A DNA stretch of 64,000 nt from Kitasatospora phosalacinea. GTDB taxonomy: Bacteria > Actinomycetota > Actinomycetes > Streptomycetales > Streptomycetaceae. The position numbers and the translations under genes are program-made. The DNA lies in contig NZ_JNWZ01000011.1 in assembly GCF_000716545.1 (NCBI RefSeq), positions 1 to 64,000 on the forward strand. Reading direction: 5' to 3'. Below, piece by piece: positions 8,062 to 17,419 of the stretch. The notes below the pieces were generated by a model, which had not been told where the DNA came from, did no database searches, and was given only the letters and a program-made list of their open reading frames with translations. Each line of letters opens with the position of its first letter. Position 1 is the stretch's first letter.

Positions 8062-8877
8062 CTATACCCGACACGCCAGGAATCCGCCGAGGCATGTGAT
8101 CTTGAAAGACCCCTCGATGGCGATCGTGGCGGCAGCGAACTCGGCTGCTCGGCTGACGGTGTCGTGGAATGGGACACCGCATTGGTCGGCCCACGCCTCG
8201 TAGGAGGCAAGGTGGGCGACGATCGGCGCGGGATCGGTGAGCTCGATGGTGCCGGGCAGTTTCCGGATCCGGATGTCCTTGAACGCCGTTGCGAGGTAGC
8301 CGGGAGCCTTCTCCAGGGAGAAGCGGGAGCTTAGGGAGACGCGGGCCGGCCCCTCGGGAATCCCGAGGACGTCGCCTGCGGCCCGGGCCCAGAGCTGGTC
8401 CAACTCTTGCTTGTCGGTGTCGCTGTTGGTTGACGCGATGAGGACGCCACCGGGCCGGAGGATTCGGGCCAGTTCCTTGATCGTGGCCGCGATGTCGCCG
8501 ACGTGGTACAGCATGTGCAGGGCCAGCACGGCGTCGACGCTATTGTCGGCGAAGGGCAGGGCCTGGGCGTCGGCCACCAGGACCGGCTTTTCGATGTCGG
8601 CGAGGATGCCGGCTGAGAGGTCCATCCCGACGACCTGAAGGTCCGGACGGTCCTTGCGCAGGCGGCTGACGAACTTGCCGTTGCCGCAGCCGACGTCGAG
8701 GACGGTCCCGCTGGTGTCGGCCAGCTCTTCGACGACAATCCCGGGCAGGTCGTACTGCGGCTGCTGCCACCGATAGATGGACTGGCGGGCGGCCAGGTGG
8801 CGCCCGTCGGCGTAGGCGCTGTTCGCGAGGATCGCCTTGTCGGCGACTGCGGCGTCCTGCTGTGCGGTGTTGCTCAT
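8062..8877 (-). CDS. Class I SAM-dependent methyltransferase
   Basis: This 271-residue soluble protein has a UbiE/Methyltransf_11-type fold. The SAM-binding motif VLDVGCGNGKF is at about residues 59-69, followed by an acidic VVGMDLS strand and ALPFADNSVDAVLALHMLYH. The RILRPGGVL motif comes after. The acceptor is unknown. The ATG at 8877 shares one base with the stop of the upstream XRE/TPR regulator (TGATG), so the two are translationally coupled and probably act together. A longer reading to 9267 only overlaps the regulator and is rejected. G+C looks lower than in the flanking core genes. Confidence 0.85.
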   Translation of the reverse strand: MSNTAQQDAAVADKAILANSAYADGRHLAARQSIYRWQQPQYDLPGIVVEELADTSGTVLDVGCGNGKFVSRLRKDRPDLQVVGMDLSAGILADIEKPVLVADAQALPFADNSVDAVLALHMLYHVGDIAATIKELARILRPGGVLIASTNSDTDKQELDQLWARAAGDVLGIPEGPARVSLSSRFSLEKAPGYLATAFKDIRIRKLPGTIELTDPAPIVAHLASYEAWADQCGVPFHDTVSRAAEFAAATIAIEGSFKITCLGGFLACRV

Positions 8878-10190
8878 CACTGGGGCAGCTCCGGAGGGTT
8901 CGTGAGTGCGGGTCGAGAGCAGGCTTCTCTGAGATTCTCGCGGAGGCTCAGGACGATCGGGGAGCCTGCGTAGGCGGGCTCGGCGAGACGAATACTCAGC
9001 GCCCGAAGGCGGGTGCAGATGCTCGCTGTTCGCCGGTCCGGTGCGGCGTCCAGCACCACCGAGAGCTTCTCCTGCGCGCCGTCGAGGTCGCCGTGGGCGA
9101 GGTGGGCGTTGGCGAGGTCGAGGCGGGCGGCCAGCAGGTCGCCGGAGGACTGTTCCTGCTGCGGTGCGGACTCGTACAGGGCGATGGCCCTGGAGGACGC
9201 CTCGATAGCACGGTTCACGTGACGCTGGCTGCCCAGGGCAAGGAGGGCAGTGCCGGCGTAGGTCCACTGCTTGGCCTCAGGAAACGTGAATACGCCGGGA
9301 AGATCCACGGCGGCTACGGCGCTCCGCGCCGCCTCGGCCGCCTCCACGGCCCGTAGCGCGCTCGCGCTGTCGCCGAGCGCGGCAGTGGCCCGCGCTTCGA
9401 GACTGAGCAGGCGGGCTGCGATCGTCCCGCTGCCCGCGTACGGCAGTCCAGCTCTGGCCAACTCGGCGGCCTGGCGGTGGTCCTGCTGCCAGTAGGCGAT
9501 CAGGGACTGGACGGATCGGGTCCAGGCCCGGAGACCGTTGTGGCCGGCTGACTCCGCGCAGCGCCAGGCCGTTCGCGAATGCGTAGCCGCAGCTGTGTAC
9601 TGGCCGAGGTCGAGAGCGACGTGGGTGGCCAGGCCGCAGAGGCGCCCGGCCTGCAGGTATAGATGGCCTGTCTGGTAAGGATGTTGGCGGCCACGGAGTA
9701 AGTCGAACACTCCTCGCCGGAGGGTTCCGATGTCGTGGAAGAGCTCGGACACCGGCTTGCTCACGTAGTCCGCTGCCAGCCTCGCGATGTCCGCGTCGAT
9801 CTGTTCCAGCAGCGTGTCGTCCACGTTGGACGCGCTCGCGAAGCGAAGGAAGAGCGCGGACTCTGCCGAGTCGGTCGCCACGGCTACTACGAGATCGTTG
9901 CCGTGGTCCGTACGCCGGGCAGGCACAGGAGGCGAGGCGTCGCCGACGCTGCTGGGCGGTGGGACTGCTTCGGCGGCTGCAGAGGGCACTGCCAGCAGGT
10001 CGGCCAACTGGTCGACCGAGAGTTCCAGGGCGCGGGCGAGCTTCGGCCGCATCCACGGCTGCGGGGCTCCCCTGCCGCTCTCCCACCGCCCCACGGTCGT
10101 GCGGTCCACGTCGAGGACTTCAGCCAGGGATTCCTGGGTGTGGCCAACCGCCTCCCTGCGCTGGATCAGCCGGGACCTCCTGGATGCCAT
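8877..10190 (-). CDS. XRE-family regulator with C-terminal TPR-like region
   Basis: The 437-residue protein has an N-terminal helix-turn-helix (about residues 8-62, with HTQESLAEVLDVDRTTVGRWE), a Pro-rich linker, and a long helical part (about 95-430) with TPR-like repeats (AGLPYAGSGTIAARLLSLEARATAALGD; LARAGL; LANAHLAHGDLDGAQEKL). This layout is common in actinobacterial regulators whose TPR part senses a peptide or partner. The ATG at 10190 is used. It is the first gene of a two-gene operon with the methyltransferase. It is divergent from the broken ATPase gene, 203 bp away, so it may control both. Confidence 0.85.
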   Translation of the reverse strand: MASRRSRLIQRREAVGHTQESLAEVLDVDRTTVGRWESGRGAPQPWMRPKLARALELSVDQLADLLAVPSAAAEAVPPPSSVGDASPPVPARRTDHGNDLVVAVATDSAESALFLRFASASNVDDTLLEQIDADIARLAADYVSKPVSELFHDIGTLRRGVFDLLRGRQHPYQTGHLYLQAGRLCGLATHVALDLGQYTAAATHSRTAWRCAESAGHNGLRAWTRSVQSLIAYWQQDHRQAAELARAGLPYAGSGTIAARLLSLEARATAALGDSASALRAVEAAEAARSAVAAVDLPGVFTFPEAKQWTYAGTALLALGSQRHVNRAIEASSRAIALYESAPQQEQSSGDLLAARLDLANAHLAHGDLDGAQEKLSVVLDAAPDRRTASICTRLRALSIRLAEPAYAGSPIVLSLRENLREACSRPALTNPPELPQ

Positions 10191-10393
10191 TCCGCGTCCT
10201 CCAGAGGTACGTCAGTTCGTCTGCAGTCGTAACAGGCCAGGTCATGCCCGGGTTTGCAGCACGGATGCCTCGTTGCCGCCTCAATTCTGCTCTGGTTCAC
10301 CCGCGTTGGAGGCGGTTCTGTAGATACCTGCCGGGTGAATCCCGGCGCGAATCGGCCCGCTGCCGACCTCGTCCCGGTGAAAGGTCCGCGCTC

Positions 10394-10895
10394 ATGTCCG
10401 TCGCCACTCGCCAAGCCATCACCCCCGCCCCGTTCGGATTTCGCGTGCTGCCCAGTGCCGAGGCCGTGCCGGATGCCCGGCGGCGGGTGATACAGGTCGT
10501 GCGCGGTTGGGGCCTGCCGCTCGCGGAGGACGCTCTCCGCGATGTCGAGTTGCTGTCCAGCGAGCTGATCACCAACGCCGTGTCCCACACCGACGCCCCG
10601 TGCGTCGTCTGCGTGTCCTGGGACGGTGACCGGCTGCGCGTCGAGGTGACGGACGTCGGCCACGAACTGCCGGCTGCCGGCTGCCGGCGGGATCGATCTC
10701 TACGCCACTGACGGGCGAGGGTTGTTCCTGGTGGCAGCGCTCGCGACGAACTGGGGCGCCGAGCCGGACCCCGCCGGCAAGCGGATCTGGTTCGAGGTCG
10801 GCACCACCTCTGCCGTCTCGGGCGACGAGCGACTCACCGCTCTGGTGAGGGCCGCGGCCCCGAAGGCACGGGATGCCGTGCCGACCAGTGCCTGA
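10394..10895 (+). pseudogene. Histidine-kinase-like ATPase (anti-sigma type), frameshifted
   Basis: The first frame gives an RsbW/SpoIIAB-like HATPase start with ELITNAVSHT (N box) at about residues 57-66, then VEVTDVG. After ELPAAG the frame is lost. The next frame reads GIDLYATDGRGLFLVAALATNWG and a normal C-terminus ending at 10895. The break coincides with three tandem copies of CTGCCGG at 10667-10687; two copies would restore a 164-residue protein. As it stands, translation ends at 10711, before the G2 box. Slippage, a recent mutation or a sequencing error are all possible. ATPases of this kind often accompany XRE regulators in streptomycetes. Confidence 0.75.
10667..10687. repeat. Heptanucleotide CTGCCGG, three tandem copies
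   Basis: Exact copies lie at 10667-10673, 10674-10680 and 10681-10687 inside the ATPase reading frame. Because seven is not a multiple of three, gain or loss of one unit switches the frame. Confidence 0.95.
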
Positions 10896-11073
10896 CAAGA
10901 CTTCCTCCCGCCCGACGCGGGCTCGGGGGATACAGGTGGCCGCGCTGGCCAACAGCCGCGCGGCGTAAGCACCTGACGTTCCTTGCCGGCGACTTGCCGT
11001 GGCAACGGATCCACCGCTGTACCCACGACGGGGTCGGGCGGTCGGCCCACCCCATGAAACCGAAGGAGTGCTT

Positions 11074-11214
11074 CATGCCCGAGAACCTGACGACCGGCAC
11101 CGAGTTGGAGGGCGACGGCCTGTTGGTCGCCCGCGCGAAGGTCGCCGCGGCCCGCTCGCGCGGCGAGGTGCCGTCCGACGGCGGCTCCACCGGCCGCTCC
11201 GACGGCAACGACTG
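11074..11214 (+). CDS. 46-residue peptide, candidate modified-peptide precursor
   Basis: The ATG at 11074 follows a strong AAGGAG site at ideal spacing. The peptide has a hydrophilic N-terminal half (MPENLTTGTELEGDGLLVAR), a short Ala/Arg segment, and a Ser/Gly/Asp-rich end (SDGGSTGRSDGND). It has no cysteine, signal sequence or membrane segment. It is followed after 14 bp by a JmjC-type oxygenase, then an aldo/keto reductase and a kinase-like gene. A leader-plus-core peptide made for modification is a reasonable inference but is unproven. It does not match lanthipeptide, lasso or thiopeptide precursors that I know. Confidence 0.6.
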
Positions 11215-11228
11215 ACGGCTGCATCACG

Positions 11229-12416
11229 ATGACCGCCGAGCAGTTCTCGGTGGTTGAGCGTCTGGGCGGGGATGGTTTCCTTGCCCGGACGCTCGGCCGC
11301 AGCTTCAAGGTCGTACGCGGTGAGGCCGCGACACTCGCAGGCATCCTGGGCTGGGACGACCTCAACGCCATCCTGGCCCGCCACCGGCTCGAACCTCCGC
11401 GCTTGCGCCTCGCCGTCAACGGGGAGCAGGTGCCCGCGCACCTCTACTCCCACCCGGTCACCACCAGGCGGAGCACCGTCTGGCAGCAGCTCCAGCCCTC
11501 CGAGCTGCACAAGCAGCTCTCCGAGGGGGCCACGCTCGTCCTGGATGCCGTGGACGATCTCCATCCTGGAGTCGGAGCGCTGGCCGCCCAGTTGGAGCGG
11601 TGGCTGCGAACGGGAGTGCAGGTGAACCTGTACGCCTCGTGGACCAGCACCGAGGGCTTCGGCGTCCACTGGGACGATCACGACGTGGTGGTCGTCCAGC
11701 TCGACGGCGCGAAGCGCTGGCGGATCTACGGACCGACCCGCGTGCTCCCCATGCACCGCGACGTAGAGAGGCCCGAGCCGCCGCCGGACGAACCCGTCGC
11801 CGACCTGGTGCTCAACGCTGGTGACGTGCTCTACCTGCCCCGGGGCTGGTGGCACGCCGTCGCCGCGTCCGAAGGCCGGCACTCGTTGCACGTCACGTGC
11901 GGGCTGCAGAGCACAACGGGTGCTGACCTGTTCACCTGGCTGTCGGAGGTTCTGCGCGTCCATGAGAGCGTCCGGGCGGACGTTCCGCGCTTCGGGACGG
12001 CCGAGGAGCAGCGCGTCTTCCTCGACACGATCGGCAAGCTCATCGCGGCCGAGTTGGAGAGCGCCGACCTGATCGATCGCTTCTCCGCCGCCCGCGACGC
12101 CACCGAGCGTGCCAGGCTGGTCCCGTCATTGCCGTACGTCACGGCGGTGCCGCCGGACCCGGAGTTGCGGGTGCGTCTCGTCACCACACGGGCCGCACTC
12201 ACGGCTGACCGGGAGAAAACCGTGCGGCTGACCACGGGCGGCGAGGAGTGGACATTCGCGGTCAAGGCTCGGCCGATGCTCACCCTCCTCGCCGACGGGG
12301 AACGTCACCGGCTGGCCGAGCTCGCGCAGGCCGCCGGCATCACGCTCGCACAGGCGGCCCGCGTCGTGACGGAACTGGTCGACGGCCAAGTCGCCGCGGT
12401 CGGGGGAGAACGATGA
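11229..12416 (+). CDS. JmjC/cupin-type 2-oxoglutarate oxygenase, ribosomal-oxygenase-like
   Basis: The 395-residue protein carries a JmjC-like cupin core. GVHWDDHDVVVVQLDGAKRW at about residues 146-165 supplies the HxD iron ligands (H147, D149). AGDVLYLPRGWWHA at about 197-210 gives the distal histidine (H209). The arrangement matches the YcfD/NO66 ribosomal oxygenases, which hydroxylate Arg or His side chains. A C-terminal winged-helix-like part (about 330-395, LAELAQAAGITLAQAARVV) also fits that family. Here the likely substrate is the 46-residue peptide encoded 14 bp upstream, by context only. The start is ATG at 11229, and the stop overlaps the reductase start in ATGA. Confidence 0.8.
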   Translation: MTAEQFSVVERLGGDGFLARTLGRSFKVVRGEAATLAGILGWDDLNAILARHRLEPPRLRLAVNGEQVPAHLYSHPVTTRRSTVWQQLQPSELHKQLSEGATLVLDAVDDLHPGVGALAAQLERWLRTGVQVNLYASWTSTEGFGVHWDDHDVVVVQLDGAKRWRIYGPTRVLPMHRDVERPEPPPDEPVADLVLNAGDVLYLPRGWWHAVAASEGRHSLHVTCGLQSTTGADLFTWLSEVLRVHESVRADVPRFGTAEEQRVFLDTIGKLIAAELESADLIDRFSAARDATERARLVPSLPYVTAVPPDPELRVRLVTTRAALTADREKTVRLTTGGEEWTFAVKARPMLTLLADGERHRLAELAQAAGITLAQAARVVTELVDGQVAAVGGER

Positions 12417-13308
12417 GCGCGCAGCTGGGTTTGGGCACCTACCGCTGCCTCGATGTGGGCGAGGCCGCCCTAATGACCGCCTCGCGTGGTGCCGACTGGG
12501 TGGACACCGCGCCCAACTACGGGAACGGCCGGGCGGAGGCGTTGCTGGCACCGGTCCTTGCCGCCTACCCCGGCCTGCGGGTTTCCACGAAGGTGGGCTT
12601 CCTCTCGGCGAGTGCCAAGCGGATCGGCGTGCGCGCGGGTGTGCTATCCGCCGAGGATGCCGAGCACGAGCACTGCCTCGCACCCGCCTACGTGGTTTGG
12701 CAGGTGGCCCGCAGCCGGCGCACGCTCGGCAGAGTCCCGGACCTGGTGTTCCTGCACAACCCCGAACACGGCTGCCGGGAAGGCGAGATCGCCGACCGGC
12801 TGTACGCGGCGTTCCTCGCCCTGGAGGAGGCGTGCAGCCGACAAGCGATCGGCGCCTACGGGGTGGCGACCTGGTCCGGCTTCAGCAGCGGACTCTTCGA
12901 CGTCTCCAGCCTCCTCGAACTCGCGGCCATGGCCGGTGGTCCGAACCACCGCCTCCGGGCCATCCAGCTCCCCGTCTCCCTCGTCCAGCTCGTGCCCGTC
13001 GCCCAAGCCCTCGACGGAGAGGGCCCGTTGGTCGATGCCCGGAGGGCGGGACTGGACGTGTTCGCCTCCGCGCCGCTCCACGGCGGAGGGGTCCCCGGTC
13101 TGATGACGCACGAGTTGACCGAGCTGATCAGCCCCGGCAGCACACGGCGGAGGCCGCCCTCTCCGTCGTCGCCTCAGCCGTGGGGGTGAAGCGCGTACTC
13201 CTGTCGACCGGGAACCCGGAACACTGGAGGAAGGCCACTGCCGTGGTCGGCCGGCCGCCGTTGTCTCCGGACCTGCTGCGAAGGGTCGTTGATGTACTCG
13301 GAACCTGA
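12413..13308 (+). pseudogene. Aldo/keto reductase, frameshifted near the C-terminus
   Basis: The protein starts at ATG 12413 in a 4-bp overlap with the oxygenase gene. Elements of the aldo/keto reductase tetrad are present early: VDTAPNYG (Asp, Tyr), STKVG (Lys) and VFLHNPE (His). The original frame continues to ELISPGS at about 13140, then diverges and would stop at 13189. The +2 frame reads TAEAALSVVASAVGVKRVLLSTGNPEHW and ends at 13308, as expected for the family. A doubled AC in GCACACGG at 13141-13147 explains the shift; removing 2 bp gives an intact 297-residue protein. The affected part includes the NADPH-binding end, so activity is doubtful. Confidence 0.8.
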
Positions 13309-14149
13309 GCCGGACGTCGCCGAGCGGATGCGCGCGATGCACGCCGTGGCAGCAGGAACGCTCCACGCGCAGCCGGCCGGTTCACGCGAGGTCTGGGGCT
13401 GGCGCGGGCGTACGCTCAGCCGCCCGGTCGTGACAGCGGACGGAGAGGGCTGGCTCCGCCTGGTGTCCGCTCCGGCCGGTAAAGCCGGCGGCAAGCTCTG
13501 GGAGGGACCGCAGGAGGCGGAGCGCCTCATGCCGCCTGCGGTTCCTCGGCCTCGACTACGTGCACGACGCACCTGGACCGGGGCCGCACACGGCTACCTG
13601 GCAGAGCTGTACGACAGAGTCACGTCCTCCACCATCACCACCCACGGGCCGGTGCTACGGACAGCACCGGACCTGGACGAAACCTGGTGGGAGAGGCTCA
13701 GTGTCGCGCTCGATGCCATGGCCACCGTACCGAGTGACCGGGTGGCCGTCCGCCAGGAGTATCTGGACCGGGCCATGCCGGAGTTCCTGGGCATCCCTGT
13801 CGACACCACCGTTCCCGCCTGGGCCACGGCCCACGGCGACCTGCACTGGGCCAACCTCACCAGCCCGACGCTCACCGTGCTCGACTGGGAGGGCTGGGGC
13901 ATCGCACCCGCGGGCTACGACGCAGCGCTCCTGCACACGTACAGCCTCCTCGTCCCCGAAACAGCCGCCCAGGTGCGCCGACGGCTGGACCATCTCCTCG
14001 ACACTCCGGCCGGACGATTCGCCGAACTCGTCGTCATCACCGAACTGCTGCAGACCACCGCACGGGGCGACAACCTCGACCTGGAAGACGCTCTACGGGA
14101 TCGCCTCTCAAAGATCGCCGGGGCACGCCCGGCACCCGAACCACGTTGA
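13292..14149 (+). CDS. Phosphotransferase of the aminoglycoside-phosphotransferase (APH) fold
   Basis: The 285-residue protein has the kinase catalytic motif HGDLHWANL at about residues 181-189 and the metal-binding LDWEGWG at about 197-203, both typical of the APH/choline-kinase superfamily. The N-terminal lobe is short, with WLRLVSAPAGKAGGKLW around residue 53. It starts at ATG 13292, inside the end of the reductase gene, so it is probably co-translated as the last gene of the peptide/oxygenase/reductase operon. It could phosphorylate the modified product or give self-protection, but the substrate is unknown. The gene stops where an integrase remnant begins. Confidence 0.75.
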   Translation: MYSEPEPDVAERMRAMHAVAAGTLHAQPAGSREVWGWRGRTLSRPVVTADGEGWLRLVSAPAGKAGGKLWEGPQEAERLMPPAVPRPRLRARRTWTGAAHGYLAELYDRVTSSTITTHGPVLRTAPDLDETWWERLSVALDAMATVPSDRVAVRQEYLDRAMPEFLGIPVDTTVPAWATAHGDLHWANLTSPTLTVLDWEGWGIAPAGYDAALLHTYSLLVPETAAQVRRRLDHLLDTPAGRFAELVVITELLQTTARGDNLDLEDALRDRLSKIAGARPAPEPR

Positions 14150-14277
14150 TCTACCAGCACATGAACAGTGACCGCGACCGGGAGGTCATCGGCCGCATGG
14201 GCGAGGCGGTGCGCCGGGAACTCGGCGAGGGAGGTCCTCCGGAGGCATCTGGCACGCCGGTGGCACGGCCGGACTGA
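14143..14277 (+). pseudogene. C-terminal remnant of a tyrosine-type integrase
   Basis: The frame reads TLIYQHMNSDRDREVIGRMG and continues to a stop at 14277. TLIYQH followed by a charged RDRE helix is the ending of many actinobacterial tyrosine recombinases, and the Tyr at 14152-14154 would be the nucleophile. Nothing upstream keeps the frame, because the APH gene occupies it. The remnant ends 94 bp from the 3' end of tRNA-Thr, the usual position of an integrase beside its tRNA attachment site. It indicates an integrated element that has lost most of its integrase gene. Confidence 0.75.
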
Positions 14278-14305
14278 CCGCCCGAGCCTCTCGAACAACG
14301 GCCAA

Positions 14306-14340
14306 GGGCCGGGCCCCGGGGTTTCCTCGGGGCCCGGCCC
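14306..14340. terminator. G+C-rich hairpin downstream of tRNA-Thr
   Basis: Arms at 14306-14321 and 14325-14340 pair with one mismatch. The hairpin lies between the integrase remnant and the 3' end of the minus-strand tRNA gene, and could terminate transcription from either side. Confidence 0.7.
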
Positions 14341-14370
14341 CTGTCGCACGTTTTGCGGCCCTGCTCGTTG

Positions 14371-14444
14371 AGCCCCCTGTCGGGTTCGAACCGACGACCC
14401 CCGCTTTACAAGAGCGGTGCTCTGGCCAACTGAGCTAAGGAGGC
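14371..14444 (-). tRNA. tRNA-Thr (anticodon UGU)
   Basis: The reverse complement is a 74-nt cloverleaf. The acceptor stem pairs GCCTCCT with AGGGGGC (one G-U). The D-loop contains AGCTCAGTTGG, the anticodon loop is CTTGTAA (TGT anticodon, reading ACA), and the T-loop is GGTTCGAACCC. CCA is not encoded. An integrase fragment beside its 3' end suggests it served as an attachment site. No second copy of its 3' end was seen in the window. Confidence 0.95.
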
Positions 14445-14734
14445 GCGGTGGCCGTCCGCGGGATCCACGGCGGCACCAGTGGGCAGTGTACCGGGCAGGG
14501 GCGCGGGGATGCGGGTGGTTGTGGGGGTGCGGGAGGGGGTCGGGGGAGGAGGAGTGTGACCGGATCGATGCGAACTCGGGGGCGGCGGAGGGCTGACAAA
14601 ACGATGAACTGCCAGGTAGCGTCACGGGGAACCGCGTTCGGCTGCTGTGGTCAAGACCAGTCGGGGGCGGTGGAAAACATCCACCTTTACTCGGATCGTC
14701 CGGCACGTTCCTGCCGGTGAAGGAGCGAAGCACC
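14445..14734. other. 290-bp intergenic region before msiK
   Basis: No gene is seen. The left part (14445-14460) adjoins the tRNA 5' end and should hold its promoter. The right part is less G+C-rich and probably holds the msiK promoter. A GAAGGAG ribosome site lies before the msiK ATG. Confidence 0.55.
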
Positions 14735-15832
<1,098 letters not shown>

Positions 15833-15893
15833 CGACGGCACCGGAGGGGCGCCGCACCTGACGGCGGCGCCCGTCCTCCCACCGCTCTTCCAC

Positions 15894-15929
15894 GGAACCC
15901 CCTGCCCACGGCGGTCGGCAGGGGGTTCC
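15894..15929. terminator. Hairpin after msiK
   Basis: Arms at 15894-15906 and 15917-15929 form a perfect 13-bp stem with a 10-nt loop, 61 bp after the msiK stop. Confidence 0.75.
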
Positions 15930-16042
15930 GGCGTTCTCCGGGGACGCCGCGTCAACCCGATGGCGGCACAAAACGGGACACCCGTCACTCGATGGGGTAA
16001 CGCGGCGCTCCCGCGCCGCCACGCAGCGCTACTCTCCTGTGC

Positions 16043-16480
16043 GTGAAACAGCTCGTGCGCCGCATCGCCCAGACCGTTGCCCTCACCCTGCCGGTGATCC
16101 TGGTGACCACCGGCACGCTCGCCGTCACCCGCGTCCCGTGGGCCCCGCCGACGGGGCTGGACCAGCAGGTGGTCGCGGCCTCCAGCGGCGACGGCACCAT
16201 CGGCCGCAGCTCCGCCGTCCCCGACACCCAGGGCATGGCCCCGCAGGACGCCCTCCGGGTGGACCTGCTGGAGGAGTTGAAGAACCACAACCCGGGCACG
16301 GCGCTCGACCTGCTGGAGCGCACCATGCGCGAGAAGCCCTCGCTGACCCCGTACTGCACCCAGCTGGCCGGCGACCTCGGCCGCGCCGCGGTGAAGAAGT
16401 ACCAGGGCGACGTGCAGCGCGCCCGCTCCTTCGCCCGCCCGGTCTGCGACGGCTCGTTCGCCGCCGGCGTGGTCAACTGA
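16043..16480 (+). CDS. Exported or membrane-anchored hypothetical protein (145 aa)
   Basis: The N-terminus has two basic residues followed by a hydrophobic segment (about residues 8-28, TVALTLPVILVTTGTLAV), a signal sequence or single anchor. The remaining soluble part contains DLLEELKNHNPGTALDLLERTMRE and two cysteines (about residues 107 and 135) that could form a disulfide outside the cell. I recognise no domain. The ATG at 16043 has little obvious ribosome site (TACTCTCCTGTGCG), so it may be translated from a leaderless transcript. It lies 115 bp before the nucleotidyltransferase gene on the same strand. Confidence 0.7.
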   Translation: MKQLVRRIAQTVALTLPVILVTTGTLAVTRVPWAPPTGLDQQVVAASSGDGTIGRSSAVPDTQGMAPQDALRVDLLEELKNHNPGTALDLLERTMREKPSLTPYCTQLAGDLGRAAVKKYQGDVQRARSFARPVCDGSFAAGVVN

Positions 16481-16595
16481 CGCACCCGGCGGGGCCGGTG
16501 GCCGACCCCGCCGACCCGCCGGGTCTCCGCGCCGCCCCGCCGACACGCCGTGCGGGCCCGTTCCCGTCCGGGGCGGGCCCGTTATCGTGGCGCGC

Positions 16596-17354
16596 ATGAC
16601 AGCAGACACCGGCACCGCCCCGGGCGCCGCCCCCGCCGCCGCCCCCGCCGTCACCCAGGCGGTGATCCTGGCGGGCGGGCAGGGCTCCCGGCTGCGCCCC
16701 TACACCGACGACCGGCCCAAGCCGCTGGTGGAGATCCCCGGCACCGGAAAACCGATCATCGGGCACCAGTTGGAGTGGCTGGCCGCCGAGGGCGTCACCG
16801 ACGTGGTGGTCTCCTGCGGCCACCTGGCCGAGGTGCTGCGGGAGTGGCTGGAGCGGGCCGAGCTGCCGCTCCGGACCAGCACCGTGGTGGAGGCCGAACC
16901 GCTGGGCCGCGGCGGCGGGTTGAGGTACGCGGCGGCGGCCCTGCCGCGCCCCGCCGAACCCTGGTACGCCACCAACGGCGACATCTGGACCAGGTTCAGC
17001 CTGCGCGAGATGGCCGCCTTCCACCACGAGCGGGCCGCCGTGGCCACCCTGGCGCTGGCCCGGCCGCGGATCCCGTGGGGCGCGGTGGAGACCGACCGCT
17101 TCGGCAACGTGCTGGACTTCATCGAGGCCCCGCCGTCCCCGTTCCTGATCAACGCGGGCCTGTACGTCTTCGGGCCCGGCTTCCGCGAGCTGCTGCCCGA
17201 GGTCGGCGACCACGAGCGCACCACCTTCCCGCAGCTCGCCCGCGACCGCCGCCTGGCCGGGTACCAGCTGCCGCAGGGCTGCTACTGGCGGGCCATCGAC
17301 ACCGCCAAGGACCTCACCGAGGCCGCCAAGGAGCTCGCCGCGCACCGGGGCTAG
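16596..17354 (+). CDS. Sugar-1-phosphate nucleotidyltransferase family protein
   Basis: The 252-residue protein is a single NTP_transferase domain. The nucleotide-binding ILAGGQGSRLRPYTDDRPKP is at about residues 25-44, and the metal-binding Asp lies in TNGDIW at about 125. It is likely to join NTP and a hexose-1-phosphate (RmlA/GlmU/ManC-like). It lacks a left-handed beta-helix extension, so it is not GlmU. The exact sugar is unknown. ATG 16596 is preferred over GTG 16587 because the reading frame starts normally there. The first 20 residues are Ala/Pro-rich. A 16-bp hairpin follows the gene. Confidence 0.85.
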   Translation: MTADTGTAPGAAPAAAPAVTQAVILAGGQGSRLRPYTDDRPKPLVEIPGTGKPIIGHQLEWLAAEGVTDVVVSCGHLAEVLREWLERAELPLRTSTVVEAEPLGRGGGLRYAAAALPRPAEPWYATNGDIWTRFSLREMAAFHHERAAVATLALARPRIPWGAVETDRFGNVLDFIEAPPSPFLINAGLYVFGPGFRELLPEVGDHERTTFPQLARDRRLAGYQLPQGCYWRAIDTAKDLTEAAKELAAHRG

Positions 17355-17419
17355 CCGGACGGGCCGGGCCCCGCCCGGGGCGCAGACACGGGCGCAGCGC
17401 AGGCACGGGCCGGGAACGC

